DNA of 64,000 bases from a virus. The notes under the pieces were generated by a model that saw only the letters and a program-made list of their open reading frames with translations, searched no databases and was not told where the DNA came from. Within the stretch, counting starts at the first letter, position 1. Each line of letters starts with the position of its first letter. The translations under genes were made by a program, and so were the position numbers. This document shows, in pieces, positions 22,201 to 29,064 of the stretch. Where the stretch lies: IMG/VR virus record IMGVR_UViG_3300030104_002385, positions 28,750 through 92,749 of that record, one strand, 5' to 3'.

Positions 22201-22719
22201 GGATATACTGAAGGAAGTGCTACTGGTGTTTCAACAACAGCAAGTGGATCAGGTACTGGTCTGACGGTAGATATTGTTGTTGATGCATCTGGTAACGTTA
22301 CTAGTGTTGCAATTAATAATGATGGTTCTGGATACGCAGCATCTGAAGTTATCACAATTGCAGGTGAAGGTGATGGTAATGCTACTATCCCAGTCTCTGC
22401 TATTCATGGAAATGGAGGAACATCATCTGTTTCTGCTATTCATGGTAACGGTGCAACGATCCCTGTATCAGCAATACATGGTAATGGTGCATCGATTAAT
22501 ACTTCTACAGTATTCACCAATGCTACATTCGCTCTATCTGACATCACAACGATGGAAGTTGGTGCAACTGTAACAGGTGGAACCTCTGGTACAACTGGTG
22601 TTATTACTGCTCTTGGTACTAATGCAATTACAGTTAATACCGTTGACGGATTCTTCAAAGTCGGAGAAACCGTTGGTGCTAATGATGTTACTAACTTGAC
22701 GATCTCCTCATTCGCTTAA
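16213..22719 (+). CDS. Long tail fibre protein with repeat-rich shaft and Mtd_N-like start
   Basis: This 2168-residue protein starts with IQLRRGGAQEWANSNP, then LAQGELGIELDTGRFKLGDG, a signature shared with the N-terminal domain of the Bordetella phage major tropism determinant and many cyanophage fibres. The shaft has NFSAGTITSTLIGNASTAT-type repeats, several KTFKVQ...DKFxxDTDNGN repeats, and a duplicated block (residues about 547-643 and 1243-1326). From about residue 1557 there are two exact-length 40-residue repeats, then five tandem repeats of 69-71 residues (residues 1705-2054), then three 12-residue repeats with VSAIHGNG. The final ~60 residues carry the GATVTGGTSG module. It is a likely receptor-contact fibre; homology to T4 gp37 or gp12 cannot be shown from sequence alone. 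It is preceded by a terminator and a late promoter. Confidence 0.8.
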   Translation: MANRIQLRRGGAQEWANSNPTLAQGELGIELDTGRFKLGDGVSAWNSLRYERPVESTSNTANTLVQRDADGNFSAGTITSTLIGNASTATRLASTRQIQLSGDVQSSGVFDGSANLTLNSALGLVSTLPHYDGTATPTGTYTKLTVDAKGRITNATNPTTLADYNLNGTVEGSSAQPYDLDLVAVAGLTSTGLISRTSTGTMATRAIAGTATRIAITDGSGLSGNPTIDLITTAVTGAAYNTASLTSIAGSQTVNTTAYTVDDYGRLTASVALPIATAVEGTDALAYAAGTTYVRDDKITNASKLYQAIAGIAAGAGAPTHSDATDAGSWRYLGAVTTKQKGLASFAQEDFDVSAAGHVTISANGVDNTQLQNRRIGFADGNTVENFELDQELTATSGYRGFNYLNYIKVNDTSGNLLFGANNTGDSSAGEIDVNVRSYFSDPDITLDGAVAQTLDKTGDGNLTFQTTQNSTSARTLSILATNAGTGASGVVVTAENTVTITASDAAGKVQIEDIYLQGDYIASSAATMILDPGDDRATSGKVQIMGDLQVDGTTTTVNSTVTTLDDPIITLGGDTAPGSDDGKDRGVEFRYYDTQARVGFFGYDDSAADLGGHSGAFSFVYDATNTAEVFAGTDAGIIAGNLKLTTNTNSTSNTTGDLVVAGGVGIGDDVNIGGTLDVDTNFRTHGTSRFDDEVVIQGASKDFIMKNGSGTAKFTAGSTTGNLTMAGVLAVTGNVDVNSNKFNITAASGNTAIAGTLTVSDETIVKADNKTFKVQTAAGVDKFVVDTDNGNLDSAGGANIAGLVYLESTDEPDILSGAPHTIQNADYGALRVDGGGYFDKNVLFNGDIFLNGDFNQQEDATENYGLRNYLSIRYKMRAGSVAAYTPSYSNHNTSNLRVFGGAGINTTLHVGGTGASQGLFVGKKNSGDTVKFSVLGASGDITSEGTLTQNGNAEFNGTVDVDGNFAVRNSTTDKFTVASSTGNAVGEGDLNIKGAVDFDTTLNVDGATTIQDDLIVKSDNKTFKVQNASAADKFTIDTDNGNTETQGTLTVQGQTNIIDSLVINAANENLYIQNGSAVTKFSVDTDNGNTNIIGTLTVGDATQINDTFGVSGVVTATNNTEQTLTGSYAADGSVRLSGGVGLAKNLAVGGDARVYGTLEVTQTVDINDAVDVSGNLVVSNTQEATSLADASVALQVAGGATIDKNTYIGGNLVVYDAGNTRAAFTVTNSSGDGEFHNDLTIGGNLIVNGSTTTVNSTVTTLDDPIITLGGDTAPSSNDAKDRGVEFRYYDGSAKIGFFGFDRSTQEFAFLTSATNTSEVLAGTDGPLRVGSINVTGAGTSVDIDNNLNVDGTATVDGQIISQLAQGTAPFVIASTTKVNNLNADLLDGMTTATANTVSTVVNRDASGNFAAGTITAALTGNADTSTEATNVTVSANNTANETVYLTFVDGATGTQGVETDTGLNYNPSTGILTTTQVTGNVVGDVTGDLTGTADVATTITLADESTDTSCNVLFATAATGNLAAKTGTNLTFNSNTGILTATGFSGPITGEVTGNAATATVLATARNIGGVSFNGSADITLPGVNSSGNQDTSGNAATATALATARNIGGVSFDGTAAINLPGVNTAGNQDTSGNAATSTQAANLTNHNTGGLSEGTNLYYTEARVQAKLDNAYSQLKSMLNNLATSTTLTMNLSGDPTPGVVVTLGSITANGIGGFSSASNVATSGGTGSSLTVDTTVNAAGAITGIALNTAGTDYLVSDTLTITNPNLGGVSALNVGTLSAGTGYATGTTIATTSSGSGSACTVDITGVSGTGAITGISINANGSGYAIGETLTIANANATGAKTLGSIATAGTGYAAGSAIATSASGSGSSATVDITVDGSGAVTGVTINDDGTGYAASEVLTITNANASGVKTLGSISVAGTGYTTASGVATTSSGSGTGLTVDVTVSSGGLATLTINNDGSGYAASDTITVVNANASGVKTLGTISAAGTGYTEGSATGVSTTASGSGTGLTVDIVVDASGNVTSVAINNDGSGYAASEVITIAGEGDGNATIPVSAIHGNGGTSSVSAIHGNGATIPVSAIHGNGASINTSTVFTNATFALSDITTMEVGATVTGGTSGTTGVITALGTNAITVNTVDGFFKVGETVGANDVTNLTISSFA
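17851..18140 (+). repeat. Duplicated fibre module, copy 1
   Basis: This block encodes GDLQVDGTTTTVNSTV, then TTLDDPIITLGGDTAP and a DRGVEFRYYD segment. It matches copy 2 at 19941-20190 at protein level. In the 22-residue core TVNST...GGDTAP all residues are identical, yet 15 of 22 codons differ between copies. Confidence 0.85.
19941..20190 (+). repeat. Duplicated fibre module, copy 2
   Basis: This is the second copy of the block at 17851-18140. It is shorter because it lacks the DLGGHSGAFSF-type insertion of copy 1. The protein core is identical while most codons are synonymous alternatives. Confidence 0.85.
20881..21120 (+). repeat. Two 120-bp tandem repeats inside fibre gene
   Basis: Units start at 20881 and 21001 with the same GCTGCTACTGCTAC lead. 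Each encodes a TARNIGGVSF...LPGVN...GNQDTSGN unit. The two are close at DNA level too, and a truncated third unit begins at 21121. Confidence 0.9.
21325..22374 (+). repeat. Five tandem repeats of 207-213 bp inside fibre gene
   Basis: Units begin near 21325, 21538, 21751, 21961 and 22168. Each encodes KTLGSI-x-x-AGTGY, then a SGSG-x-x-x-TVD segment, a V-x-INNDGSGYAAS segment and ITNANASG. The first unit is the most degenerate and the last three are the most alike. Confidence 0.9.
22393..22500 (+). repeat. Three 36-bp repeats encoding VSAIHGNG
   Basis: Copies start at 22393, 22429 and 22465, each 36 bases. They encode VSAIHGNG followed by a short variable linker and sit at the end of the five long repeats, close to the fibre C-terminus. 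Confidence 0.9.
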
Positions 22720-22724
22720 AATAA

Positions 22725-23531
22725 ATGTCCACAACTAGACCCGCAAGTAAAACTGAATTGAAGAACTATGCTCTTCGTAGGTTAGGATATCCTACGATAG
22801 ACATTAACGTTGCTACTGAACAACTAGATGACCTAGTTGAAGAAGTAATTGATTACTATCAGGAATATCATTATAACGGAAGTTATAAGACGTTCATGAG
22901 AGTTGAAGTTACACAGGCAATGTTGACTGCAGGACAAGGGTTTACTCAGCAAGGTTCAACTCCTTGGTATGGTGCGGATAATTATATCGACACACCTCCA
23001 GGTATGTTAAACATCAATCATGTTTATACAAACATTGGTTTGTCAAAAATGTCTAGTGGTAATATATTCAATATTAAATATCAACTTTTCTTGAATGATA
23101 TTCATAATATGACACATGGTCGTATTTTACATTACTATATGACTTCTCAATATCTTGAGACTTTAGATTGGATAACCAACTCTCAAGCAAATCGTAGAGT
23201 TAAATGGAATGAAATGCAAGGCAAACTTTATATGGACTTTGATTGGAAAGATATTGCAGTGGGTGATTTTATTATGGTTGATTGTAACATGCGTCAAGAC
23301 CCAGATACATACACTGACATGTATAATGATAATTGGTTAAAGGATTATACCGAAGCATTGTTCCAACAACAGTGGGGTAGAAATCTAAGTAAGTATGATG
23401 GTATTCAGATGATAGGTGGTGTTACACTTAATGGTAGACAAATACTTGAAGATGGTAGTACTTATAAAACTTCTTTGGAAGAGAAGTTACGTGATACTTA
23501 TGAACTTCCACCTATGGACTTAGTAGGGTAA
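22725..23531 (+). CDS. 13: Neck protein gp13
   Basis: This 268-residue protein resembles T4-type gp13, the neck protein that joins the portal vertex with gp14 after packaging. The N-terminal segment LKNYALRRLGYPTIDINV followed by QLDDLVEEVIDYYQEYHYNG is the family signature in T4-like cyanophages. It lies immediately before gp14 and gp15, the same order as in T4. No late promoter octamer of good quality is in the 5-base gap, so it is probably read from the fibre-gene transcript. No insertions relative to the family are obvious. Confidence 0.85.
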   Translation: MSTTRPASKTELKNYALRRLGYPTIDINVATEQLDDLVEEVIDYYQEYHYNGSYKTFMRVEVTQAMLTAGQGFTQQGSTPWYGADNYIDTPPGMLNINHVYTNIGLSKMSSGNIFNIKYQLFLNDIHNMTHGRILHYYMTSQYLETLDWITNSQANRRVKWNEMQGKLYMDFDWKDIAVGDFIMVDCNMRQDPDTYTDMYNDNWLKDYTEALFQQQWGRNLSKYDGIQMIGGVTLNGRQILEDGSTYKTSLEEKLRDTYELPPMDLVG

Positions 23532-23538
23532 TTACTAA

Positions 23539-24465
23539 ATGGCATATTCAAATTCACCAGCACAGGATTACGTTCAGTCTGACTATAGTAATTCTTCACG
23601 TTTGAACGTTAATGGGTCTGCTCAAGAGCAGAAGTTTATAGAAAATCTAATTGTAGAAACAATTGAAATTTACGGGCAAAATATTTACTACGTGCCGAGA
23701 ACTATTGTCAACCGTGATAGTGTCTTCGGAGAGGATTCTGATGGCAAATTTGAAAGTGCCAAAGCGATTCGTGCCTATGTCAATAATGTTGAAGGATGGG
23801 AAGGACAAGGCGAACTTCTTACGAAGTTTGGGATCCGCATCGAGGATAAGACAACATTTGTATTCTCCCGTGAAAAATTTAAAGAAAAGGTTGATGACAG
23901 CACTGTCCTCAATGTCGAAGGAAGACCCAACGAAGGGGATTTAATTTGGTTCCCTATAACTAAACATTTATTTGAAATTAAGTTTGTAGAAGTCGAACGT
24001 CCTTTCTATCAGTTAGGTAAGAATTACGTTTGGGAATGTCAGTGCGAACTCTTTGAGTACAGTGATGAGGAGATTGACACTGGTCTTACAGAACTTGATG
24101 CTATTGAGACTGCCTTTGCTAATGCAATTACAGTTGGTCTTGCTGCTGGTGGTTCTGGAGACTTCACTGTTGGTGAGACTGTTACTGGAGGTAGTTCTAA
24201 TGTAACTGCTGAAGTTAAGTCTTGGGATTCTAGTACTAGAACACTTATTGTTATTAACCGTTCTGGTACATTTACTATACCAGAAACATTGACAGGTGGT
24301 ACATCTAGTGCATCTTGGACTACTGCTACATATAATACAATAGACAATAAAAATACAACGTACGATCAGAACTACGAATTTGAAACTGCTGATAATGATA
24401 TCATAGACTTCAGTGAAGCAAACCCATTCGGATCAGTTGGATCATCCACTGACTTAACAATCTAA
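23539..24465 (+). CDS. 14: Neck protein gp14
   Basis: This is gp14, partner of gp13 in the head-tail neck. Residues about 38-130 align with T4 gp14: E-x-IEIYGQNIYYVPR, V-x-RDSVFGEDSDGKFESAK, AYVNNVEGWEGQGELLTKFG and the following FVFSREKF segment. At residues about 200-270 there is an insertion of the G-x-FTVGETVTGG-x-S module that recurs in several virion proteins here; T4 gp14 lacks it. Its stop overlaps the start of gp15 (TAATG). Confidence 0.9.
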   Translation: MAYSNSPAQDYVQSDYSNSSRLNVNGSAQEQKFIENLIVETIEIYGQNIYYVPRTIVNRDSVFGEDSDGKFESAKAIRAYVNNVEGWEGQGELLTKFGIRIEDKTTFVFSREKFKEKVDDSTVLNVEGRPNEGDLIWFPITKHLFEIKFVEVERPFYQLGKNYVWECQCELFEYSDEEIDTGLTELDAIETAFANAITVGLAAGGSGDFTVGETVTGGSSNVTAEVKSWDSSTRTLIVINRSGTFTIPETLTGGTSSASWTTATYNTIDNKNTTYDQNYEFETADNDIIDFSEANPFGSVGSSTDLTI

Positions 24466-25496
24466 TGCTAGGAACCTACAACTATAACCAAATATTTAGA
24501 AAGACTATTGTTTCTTTTGGTACTCTTTTCAATAACATTGAAATAAGAAGATCAGATGAGGTAATGAAAGTTCCTCTAGCTTATGGTCCAAAACAAAAAT
24601 TCTTAGCACGTCTGGATCAAAACCCAGATCCAACCAATAAAAGGGTTCAAATTACATTACCCAGACTTTCGTTTGAAATAAATTCTGTTAGTTATGATTC
24701 TACAAGGAAAGTCTCACCCACACAAAAGATCAAATTCAAGAAAGACGTAGATGAAGTTAAGTCAGCTTTCATGCCTGTGCCTTATAATATTGGATTTGAA
24801 TTGGCAATTATATCGAAAAATCAAGATGACGGATTACAAATCATTGAACAAATTCTTCCGTACTTTCAACCTCATTATAATCTCTCAGTTAAACTCCAAA
24901 CATCAATAGGGGAAACTAAAGATGTTCCTGTAGTATTACAGAACATAGATTATGAGGATGATTACGAAGGAGATTTTGCAAGTCGTAGAGCAATTATATA
25001 CACATTACAATTTATTGCTAAGACTTATCTATACGGTCCTGTTACAGAGGCTAAGACAATCAAAAAGGTTATTACCGATTCTTATACCTCTGTCAATACG
25101 ACTACAGCACCAAGAGAGAAGAGGTATACTGTTACACCTCAAGCATTAACAGATCAGGATGGAGTAGGACTTACTACTCTTACTGCTGCAATGGACATTA
25201 ACGATGGAATTATATCTGTTGCTAGTGTATCATCTCTTGCACAAGGAGATGACATTCAGATTGGTACTGAGGTTATGCATATTAACAGAGTTGTTGGTAG
25301 TACGCTTCATATCAGTCGAGGATGGAACAGCACAACTATTGCAGGACATGCAAATGGATCAGGAATTCTTAAGTTAGATGCTGCAGATGATGCACTATTA
25401 ACTTCTGAGGATGATTTCGGATTTGGTGAAATATTCTCAGACTTTACTGATCTCAAGAAACGCAACCCAGTTAGCGGTGCTGATGAAACAATCTAA
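24465..25496 (+). CDS. 15: Tail completion/sheath stabiliser gp15
   Basis: This is gp15, which caps the tail tube and sheath and receives the head. Collinear matches to T4 gp15 include the YNYNQIFRKTIVSFGTLFNN start, the VPLAYGPKQKFL block, LPRLSFE, and IEQILPYFQPHYN with the following V-x-LQN-x-DYEDDYEGDF block. It has 343 residues against 272 in T4. The extra C-terminal part, residues about 235-305, is a module (D-x-ND-x-IISVASVSSLAQGD...ISRGWN) also present in two fibre proteins of this phage. Confidence 0.92.
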   Translation: MLGTYNYNQIFRKTIVSFGTLFNNIEIRRSDEVMKVPLAYGPKQKFLARLDQNPDPTNKRVQITLPRLSFEINSVSYDSTRKVSPTQKIKFKKDVDEVKSAFMPVPYNIGFELAIISKNQDDGLQIIEQILPYFQPHYNLSVKLQTSIGETKDVPVVLQNIDYEDDYEGDFASRRAIIYTLQFIAKTYLYGPVTEAKTIKKVITDSYTSVNTTTAPREKRYTVTPQALTDQDGVGLTTLTAAMDINDGIISVASVSSLAQGDDIQIGTEVMHINRVVGSTLHISRGWNSTTIAGHANGSGILKLDAADDALLTSEDDFGFGEIFSDFTDLKKRNPVSGADETI

Positions 25497-25498
25497 TT

Positions 25499-25912
25499 AT
25501 GGATGAAGATTTTACAGGATTAACAAAAGCTTTTGGTGAAGAACCTTCTGAACTGGAACAACATGTTGAGAAAACTAAATCACTGAGAACTGATACTCCT
25601 GACGTACAACAGGATTACGAGACTTCTCGTGCTCAACTACATAGCCTAGTAATGAAAGGGCAGGAGGCAGTAGATGGTATACTTGATGTGGCACGAGCAA
25701 GTGATCATCCAAGAGCTTATGAAGTTGCTGGTCAACTCATCAAACACGTGGCAGATACGACAGACAAGTTGATAGATCTGCAAACAAAAATGAAAGAATT
25801 AGATAAAGAAGATAAGAAAGGTCCGACTAGTGTCACTAATGCTATGTTTGTCGGGAGTACTTCTGATCTTCAGAAGATGTTAAAAAACATAAATAAAGAG
25901 GAATCTAACTAA
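25499..25912 (+). CDS. 16: Terminase small subunit gp16
   Basis: This 137-residue protein is gp16, the small terminase that recognises concatemeric DNA and stimulates gp17. The diagnostic central part is QDYETSRAQLHSLVMKGQEA with ASDHPRAYEVAGQLIKHVAD, which is strongly conserved in T4-like phages. The C-terminal half has coiled-coil character. It starts three bases after gp15. Unlike in T4, gp17 is not adjacent: about 4 kb of small genes lies between. Confidence 0.92.
   Translation: MDEDFTGLTKAFGEEPSELEQHVEKTKSLRTDTPDVQQDYETSRAQLHSLVMKGQEAVDGILDVARASDHPRAYEVAGQLIKHVADTTDKLIDLQTKMKELDKEDKKGPTSVTNAMFVGSTSDLQKMLKNINKEESN
25888..25895 (+). promoter_or_regulatory. T4-type late promoter (CATAAATA)
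   Basis: CATAAATA lies inside the last codons of gp16, 29 bases before the next start codon. Confidence 0.55.
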
Positions 25913-25923
25913 CTCGACACGAC

Positions 25924-26457
25924 ATGACTGTACTTAATGTATTAAGCACAAATGCAATATCTGGATCTGGAACGGAATATCAAACTATTCAGACTGGATT
26001 TTATCGTATAAGTGCTACTGCTGCAACGACTGTTCAATTTGGTGCTGGTCCTGCAATCCAAGTGTTTGCAAATTCACCTGTTCTTTTGAAAGGTGGTAAA
26101 CCAGGTCAAGCAAGAGTTGTTAAAGCGATTGATGATTCTACTGCAGATTATATCCTTGGGCAACACCTTCAGGATTCATCTAGCAATCATCCTTTCTCGG
26201 TTGGTGATTTTATCGCAGTTGTAGATGCTTCTACTGATCCTGCAATTGATAGTAATTTTCTATCTGCTGGAACTGTTGGTAAAAAAATTACCGCAATTGA
26301 TGGTAATAAAATAAGTACAGATATTGATTCTTCTTCAGCATCTGCTGATTACACATACGCACAGTCTGGTAATCAAGCAATCGTGCAACGTGCCATAAAG
26401 ATCACAGCTGGCGGTCAGGCAATTACGGTTGAAGAGGTACAAGTGGTCGGAGGTTAA
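25924..26457 (+). CDS. Probable small virion protein, unknown family
   Basis: A 177-residue beta-rich protein (FYRISATAATTVQFGAGPAI, a PV-LLKGGKPGQARVVKA segment, and a VGDFIAVVDAS segment). It has no membrane segment or signal peptide. A late promoter octamer directly upstream suggests it is made with the virion proteins; it may decorate the head or tail. I do not recognise the family. Confidence 0.65.
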   Translation: MTVLNVLSTNAISGSGTEYQTIQTGFYRISATAATTVQFGAGPAIQVFANSPVLLKGGKPGQARVVKAIDDSTADYILGQHLQDSSSNHPFSVGDFIAVVDASTDPAIDSNFLSAGTVGKKITAIDGNKISTDIDSSSASADYTYAQSGNQAIVQRAIKITAGGQAITVEEVQVVGG

Positions 26458-26458
26458 G

Positions 26459-27130
26459 ATGCCTTTGGTTAATCAAGAAGCCGAACGTATAGTTCGTGGA
26501 ATGAAAAGTAAAAGTGGTCATCGCTTTAGAAAACTCTATGGGAAGCGTGATAAAGAAGTGATGCATGCAACGGCAAATAAATTAGCTCAAAAGGAACAAC
26601 TGAAAGTTATGTATTATTCAGACTTTATAAAACTTGCAGAAGGTAATCCTACTACCAGAATGCTTACCAAGTCAAAGACAAAAACGACTGGTAATATATC
26701 TGCGGATAGAGGATCCGATGAATCTAAGAACCGTGAGAAACGTAAAGGTCTGGAAAAAGATTTTAAAAAGAAAGGTATTGGATATAAAAAGGGTGTAGGT
26801 GAATACAAATATAAATCTGATGATGGAAAAGAAGGGACTGGAAGAGAGGTCTCTTACCAAACAAGCAAACCTGATAACATGAGCAAGCGTAGGTTTGGTA
26901 AAACAATGAGAAGATTAGGACGTAAGCATGGACAGGAATCCGTCATCACCAAAGATAAGGACAAACCTGCAAGATTACATGATACCCAATCCAAGAAACC
27001 AGATAAATCTATTAACTTAGGTAAGTCTGCACCAGGCAAACATCCCAAAGGAGATGGTGAAACATCAGGGACTAAAGTTAGGTCAGGTAAATTATCTAAA
27101 ACATCAAAGCCAGCGTACCACTACAAATAA
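26459..27130 (+). CDS. Very basic protein, unknown function
   Basis: A 223-residue protein starting at an ATG one base after the previous stop, with GGAGG six bases upstream; an in-frame earlier start at 26429 would overlap the upstream gene and lacks a ribosome site. It is very rich in Lys, Arg and Gly. Residues 1-60 look folded (EAERIVRGMKSKSGHRFRKL then YYSDFIKLAEGN). Residues about 65-223 are likely disordered (KSKTKTTGN, KPDKSINLGKSAPG). A nucleic-acid-binding role or packaging with DNA is possible but is inference only. Confidence 0.65.
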   Translation: MPLVNQEAERIVRGMKSKSGHRFRKLYGKRDKEVMHATANKLAQKEQLKVMYYSDFIKLAEGNPTTRMLTKSKTKTTGNISADRGSDESKNREKRKGLEKDFKKKGIGYKKGVGEYKYKSDDGKEGTGREVSYQTSKPDNMSKRRFGKTMRRLGRKHGQESVITKDKDKPARLHDTQSKKPDKSINLGKSAPGKHPKGDGETSGTKVRSGKLSKTSKPAYHYK

Positions 27131-27147
27131 GTAAAGGACGCAAAACC

Positions 27148-27303
27148 ATGTCAGAATCTGAACGTAAGTACAGAGAAGAATTAGATCGATATAGACAATT
27201 ATTAAATAGGCAAAAAGAAGAGGATGAAAAGAAAGGTTTAAAACCCTATAGTCATCCAGATCACTACGATAAACTGTGTTCAAAGGAGAACAAAGGTAGT
27301 TAA
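27148..27303 (+). CDS. Small charged helical protein, unknown function
   Basis: A 51-residue ORF starting at ATG 27148 with AAAGGA 9 bases upstream. The sequence (ERKYREELDRYRQLLNRQKE then a Lys-rich tail with SHPDHYDKL) is almost entirely charged and predicted helical. It follows the basic protein by 17 bases. Function unknown. Confidence 0.55.
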   Translation: MSESERKYREELDRYRQLLNRQKEEDEKKGLKPYSHPDHYDKLCSKENKGS

Positions 27304-27314
27304 TTATACTTACA

Positions 27315-27323
27315 TGGTATAAT
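27315..27323 (+). promoter_or_regulatory. Extended -10 host-type promoter / overlapping late motif
   Basis: TGGTATAAT is an extended -10 (TGnTATAAT), 31 bases before the start at 27355. No clear -35 is seen. The same place also reads as AATAAATA (27321-27328), so either sigma70 or gp55 could use it. Confidence 0.45.
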
Positions 27324-27354
27324 AAATACTTATCAGTATGGGATTGAAAAAATC

Positions 27355-27585
27355 ATGCCCCTGACTCATCAGAAGCATTATACCGTAGGTTACCATGACC
27401 TACAAAAAAACAAAGGAGAAATTTGCGAGTATGCCGTAGATGCATATTCAGCAATGCAACAAGCAAAAGAGGATGTACCTTTTCTAGAAGGGCATCCTCA
27501 TTTTATTGATTCGTGTGAAATGAATCCAACTGAGATTGATAACATTACTCGGTTGATGGCATCAGGAATTCCAATGGGACATTAA
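27355..27585 (+). CDS. Small soluble protein, unknown function
   Basis: A 76-residue protein with the pattern YTVGYHDLQKNKGEICEYAV and AYSAMQQAKEDVPFLEGHPH. It looks globular, with two Cys and several His. A promoter-like element precedes it. It is not recognised; it belongs to a run of small accessory genes between gp16 and gp17. Confidence 0.6.
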   Translation: MPLTHQKHYTVGYHDLQKNKGEICEYAVDAYSAMQQAKEDVPFLEGHPHFIDSCEMNPTEIDNITRLMASGIPMGH

Positions 27586-27587
27586 TT

Positions 27588-27701
27588 ATGACTACTATAA
27601 CAAAAAATAAACATGAGATAATGTGGTGGATGAGTAGACTCACCATCATGGGAACATCTCTAGGTATGGCAACATGGCTTGCAGCACAAGCATGGGTTTA
27701 G
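27588..27701 (+). CDS. 37-residue membrane peptide
   Basis: ATG at 27588 is two bases after the upstream stop. The peptide has a short polar start (TTITKNKHE) and then one probable membrane span, residues 12-36, with four Trp. Its end overlaps the following gene by 10 bases, as is usual in this cluster. It does not match a small photosystem subunit that I know. Function unknown. Confidence 0.5.
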   Translation: MTTITKNKHEIMWWMSRLTIMGTSLGMATWLAAQAWV

Positions 27702-27925
27702 ATTATTCATATGTAGAGGCACAAGTCACTGAGGGTAAAAAGTATTATGATAAAGATGGGTGGGAGATTTCTCCACCCATTTCTGATAGGGAATGTATCT
27801 ATCGTGCCCTAGAGAACTGTCAAAACCTTGCTGGACTTGATAGAAAACAAGTTCAGAAATTGATGGAAGATTTCAAGACTAAGAAAACTGAATTCGTACG
27901 CAACGAAGAGTACCCTGTGCTATAA
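27692..27925 (+). CDS. Small soluble protein, unknown function
   Basis: A 77-residue protein if read from ATG 27692 (MGLDYSYVEAQ); an in-frame ATG at 27674 would add six residues and a longer overlap. It is charged, with a W-x-ISPPISDRECIYRALENC core and a Lys-rich helix (KQVQKLMEDFKTKKTEF). No family recognised. Confidence 0.6.
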   Translation: MGLDYSYVEAQVTEGKKYYDKDGWEISPPISDRECIYRALENCQNLAGLDRKQVQKLMEDFKTKKTEFVRNEEYPVL

Positions 27926-27926
27926 T
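27918..27926 (+). promoter_or_regulatory. Extended -10 host-type promoter
   Basis: TGCTATAAT (TGnTATAAT) overlaps the stop of the preceding gene and lies 30 bases before the next start at 27956. No convincing -35 is seen. Confidence 0.4.
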
Positions 27927-27955
27927 TACTATATAAATTATGAACTATATTAACA

Positions 27956-28261
27956 ATGATTTTTCTATCAAAACCATCTGTATATAATCTTCCTGGTACA
28001 TGGGAGAAGCAACCCGATGTTCTCGTTCAACATTTAAATCTTACACCTGATCAAGGATTAATTTTATTCTTTGGTTTATTATTAGGTGCTTTAGTTGCGT
28101 ATGGTATTTACTATACATTTGGAGCAGGAAAGAAAGAACTGAGGGATCAGATTGACGAACATGCTAAGATGCATGAACTAGGTATTGCTCACGGACATGA
28201 AGGGAAGAGAGCAATGATAACAAAAGTAGATAAGGACTACCCCAAACATCAACATAAATAA
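27956..28261 (+). CDS. Single-span membrane protein, unknown function
   Basis: A 101-residue protein with a short N-terminal region, one strong membrane helix at residues about 34-56 (LILFFGLLLGALVAYGIYYT) and a charged, His-rich C-terminus with likely helical start (KKELRDQIDEHAKMHEL). It could be an inner-membrane accessory of infection; there is no evidence for holin activity. Confidence 0.6.
   Translation: MIFLSKPSVYNLPGTWEKQPDVLVQHLNLTPDQGLILFFGLLLGALVAYGIYYTFGAGKKELRDQIDEHAKMHELGIAHGHEGKRAMITKVDKDYPKHQHK
28253..28260 (+). promoter_or_regulatory. T4-type late promoter (CATAAATA)
   Basis: CATAAATA overlaps the last codons of the membrane protein gene and stands 22 bases before the start at 28282. 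Confidence 0.5.
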
Positions 28262-28281
28262 AATTAACAACTTAATAATAT

Positions 28282-28581
28282 ATGCTATCAACACAATATC
28301 GTTTGAGATTAGCATCTATATGTAAGGACATAGGTGCTGGAGTTGAAGTAAGTCTAGATGATATGATCTGGGCAGAGAAACTAGCAAAAGCAAATACTGC
28401 TGCTAGAGGTATGTTACAGAGTGCTAGAAGAAGTAGTACAGATCCTACAGACTCTTTTCTGAATAGCTTGAATATAGGAGACCCCGATTCAAGCAATCAC
28501 CGTAGGGGTTTTGGAGATCCACAAGATGTGGTAGACTGGTTCCATCAAGAACGATCTGATGATTGGAGACAACGTGATTAA
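28282..28581 (+). CDS. Conserved-looking small phage protein, unknown function
   Basis: A 99-residue protein. The first half is helical (YRLRLASICKDIGAGVEVSL then MIWAEKLAKANTAARGML); the second half is Gly, Asp and Ser rich and ends with VVDWFHQERSDDWRQRD. The first half has the feel of a small helical adaptor. I recall similar proteins in T4-like cyanophages but no function. Confidence 0.6.
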   Translation: MLSTQYRLRLASICKDIGAGVEVSLDDMIWAEKLAKANTAARGMLQSARRSSTDPTDSFLNSLNIGDPDSSNHRRGFGDPQDVVDWFHQERSDDWRQRD

Positions 28582-28906
28582 AAAGTTAACTAAGGAGGAG
28601 ATAGGTTACAAAACTACCGATAAAATTCGTCAGATGTGGCTCCTTAATCCCCATGATCATCACATGTTATATGTGAGAGATGATGGGACTTTTTATGGGT
28701 TTACTCACATGAAAGGGGAGGATCCAGAGGAATGGTTTTGGGAAGCACATGGTATACAGACTGAGTTATTTCCACCTGAACCACCTAAGTCTAATCCACC
28801 GACAGAAGAGCAGATTGCTCGTGCCCCACATCTCAATATGTTAGAGAAATACTATGGTAAGGGTTGGAAACCTGAACCAGTTGAAGGGTTGGGAGATCAC
28901 TTCTAA
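28574..28906 (+). CDS. Small protein, unknown function
   Basis: I prefer a GTG start at 28574 because GGAGA lies five bases upstream and the overlap is then only 8 bases; an in-frame ATG at 28559 is the alternative. The roughly 110-residue protein contains MWLLNPHDHHMLYVRDDGTF and a conserved-looking MKGEDPEEWFWEAHG segment, followed by a Pro-rich part. Function unknown. Confidence 0.6.
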   Translation: MIKKLTKEEIGYKTTDKIRQMWLLNPHDHHMLYVRDDGTFYGFTHMKGEDPEEWFWEAHGIQTELFPPEPPKSNPPTEEQIARAPHLNMLEKYYGKGWKPEPVEGLGDHF

Positions 28907-29064
28907 TGTTTGTTGTACCAGAATACACTTGTAAACATCCTATATTTCCTCATCACAATACTGTTGATATAATGTATGATGCTATTAACAAACATGAGTG
29001 TGAGCAAAAGGATTGGTATGCATACCTCGATTTTATAAGTAACAATCAATATGACTTCCAATAA
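28906..29064 (+). CDS. 52-residue protein, unknown function
   Basis: ATG 28906 overlaps the previous stop by one base (TAATG). The sequence has VPEYTCKHPIFPHHNTVDIM and a KHECEQKDWYAYLDFI segment with two Cys and several His. The end overlaps the next gene by 14 bases. Unknown family; the coupled layout supports that it is translated. Confidence 0.5.
   Translation: MFVVPEYTCKHPIFPHHNTVDIMYDAINKHECEQKDWYAYLDFISNNQYDFQ

Noticed and set aside
27588-27701. A high-light-inducible protein (hli)
   Set aside because: It lacks the E-x-x-NGR-x-AM-x-G motif of the Hli family.
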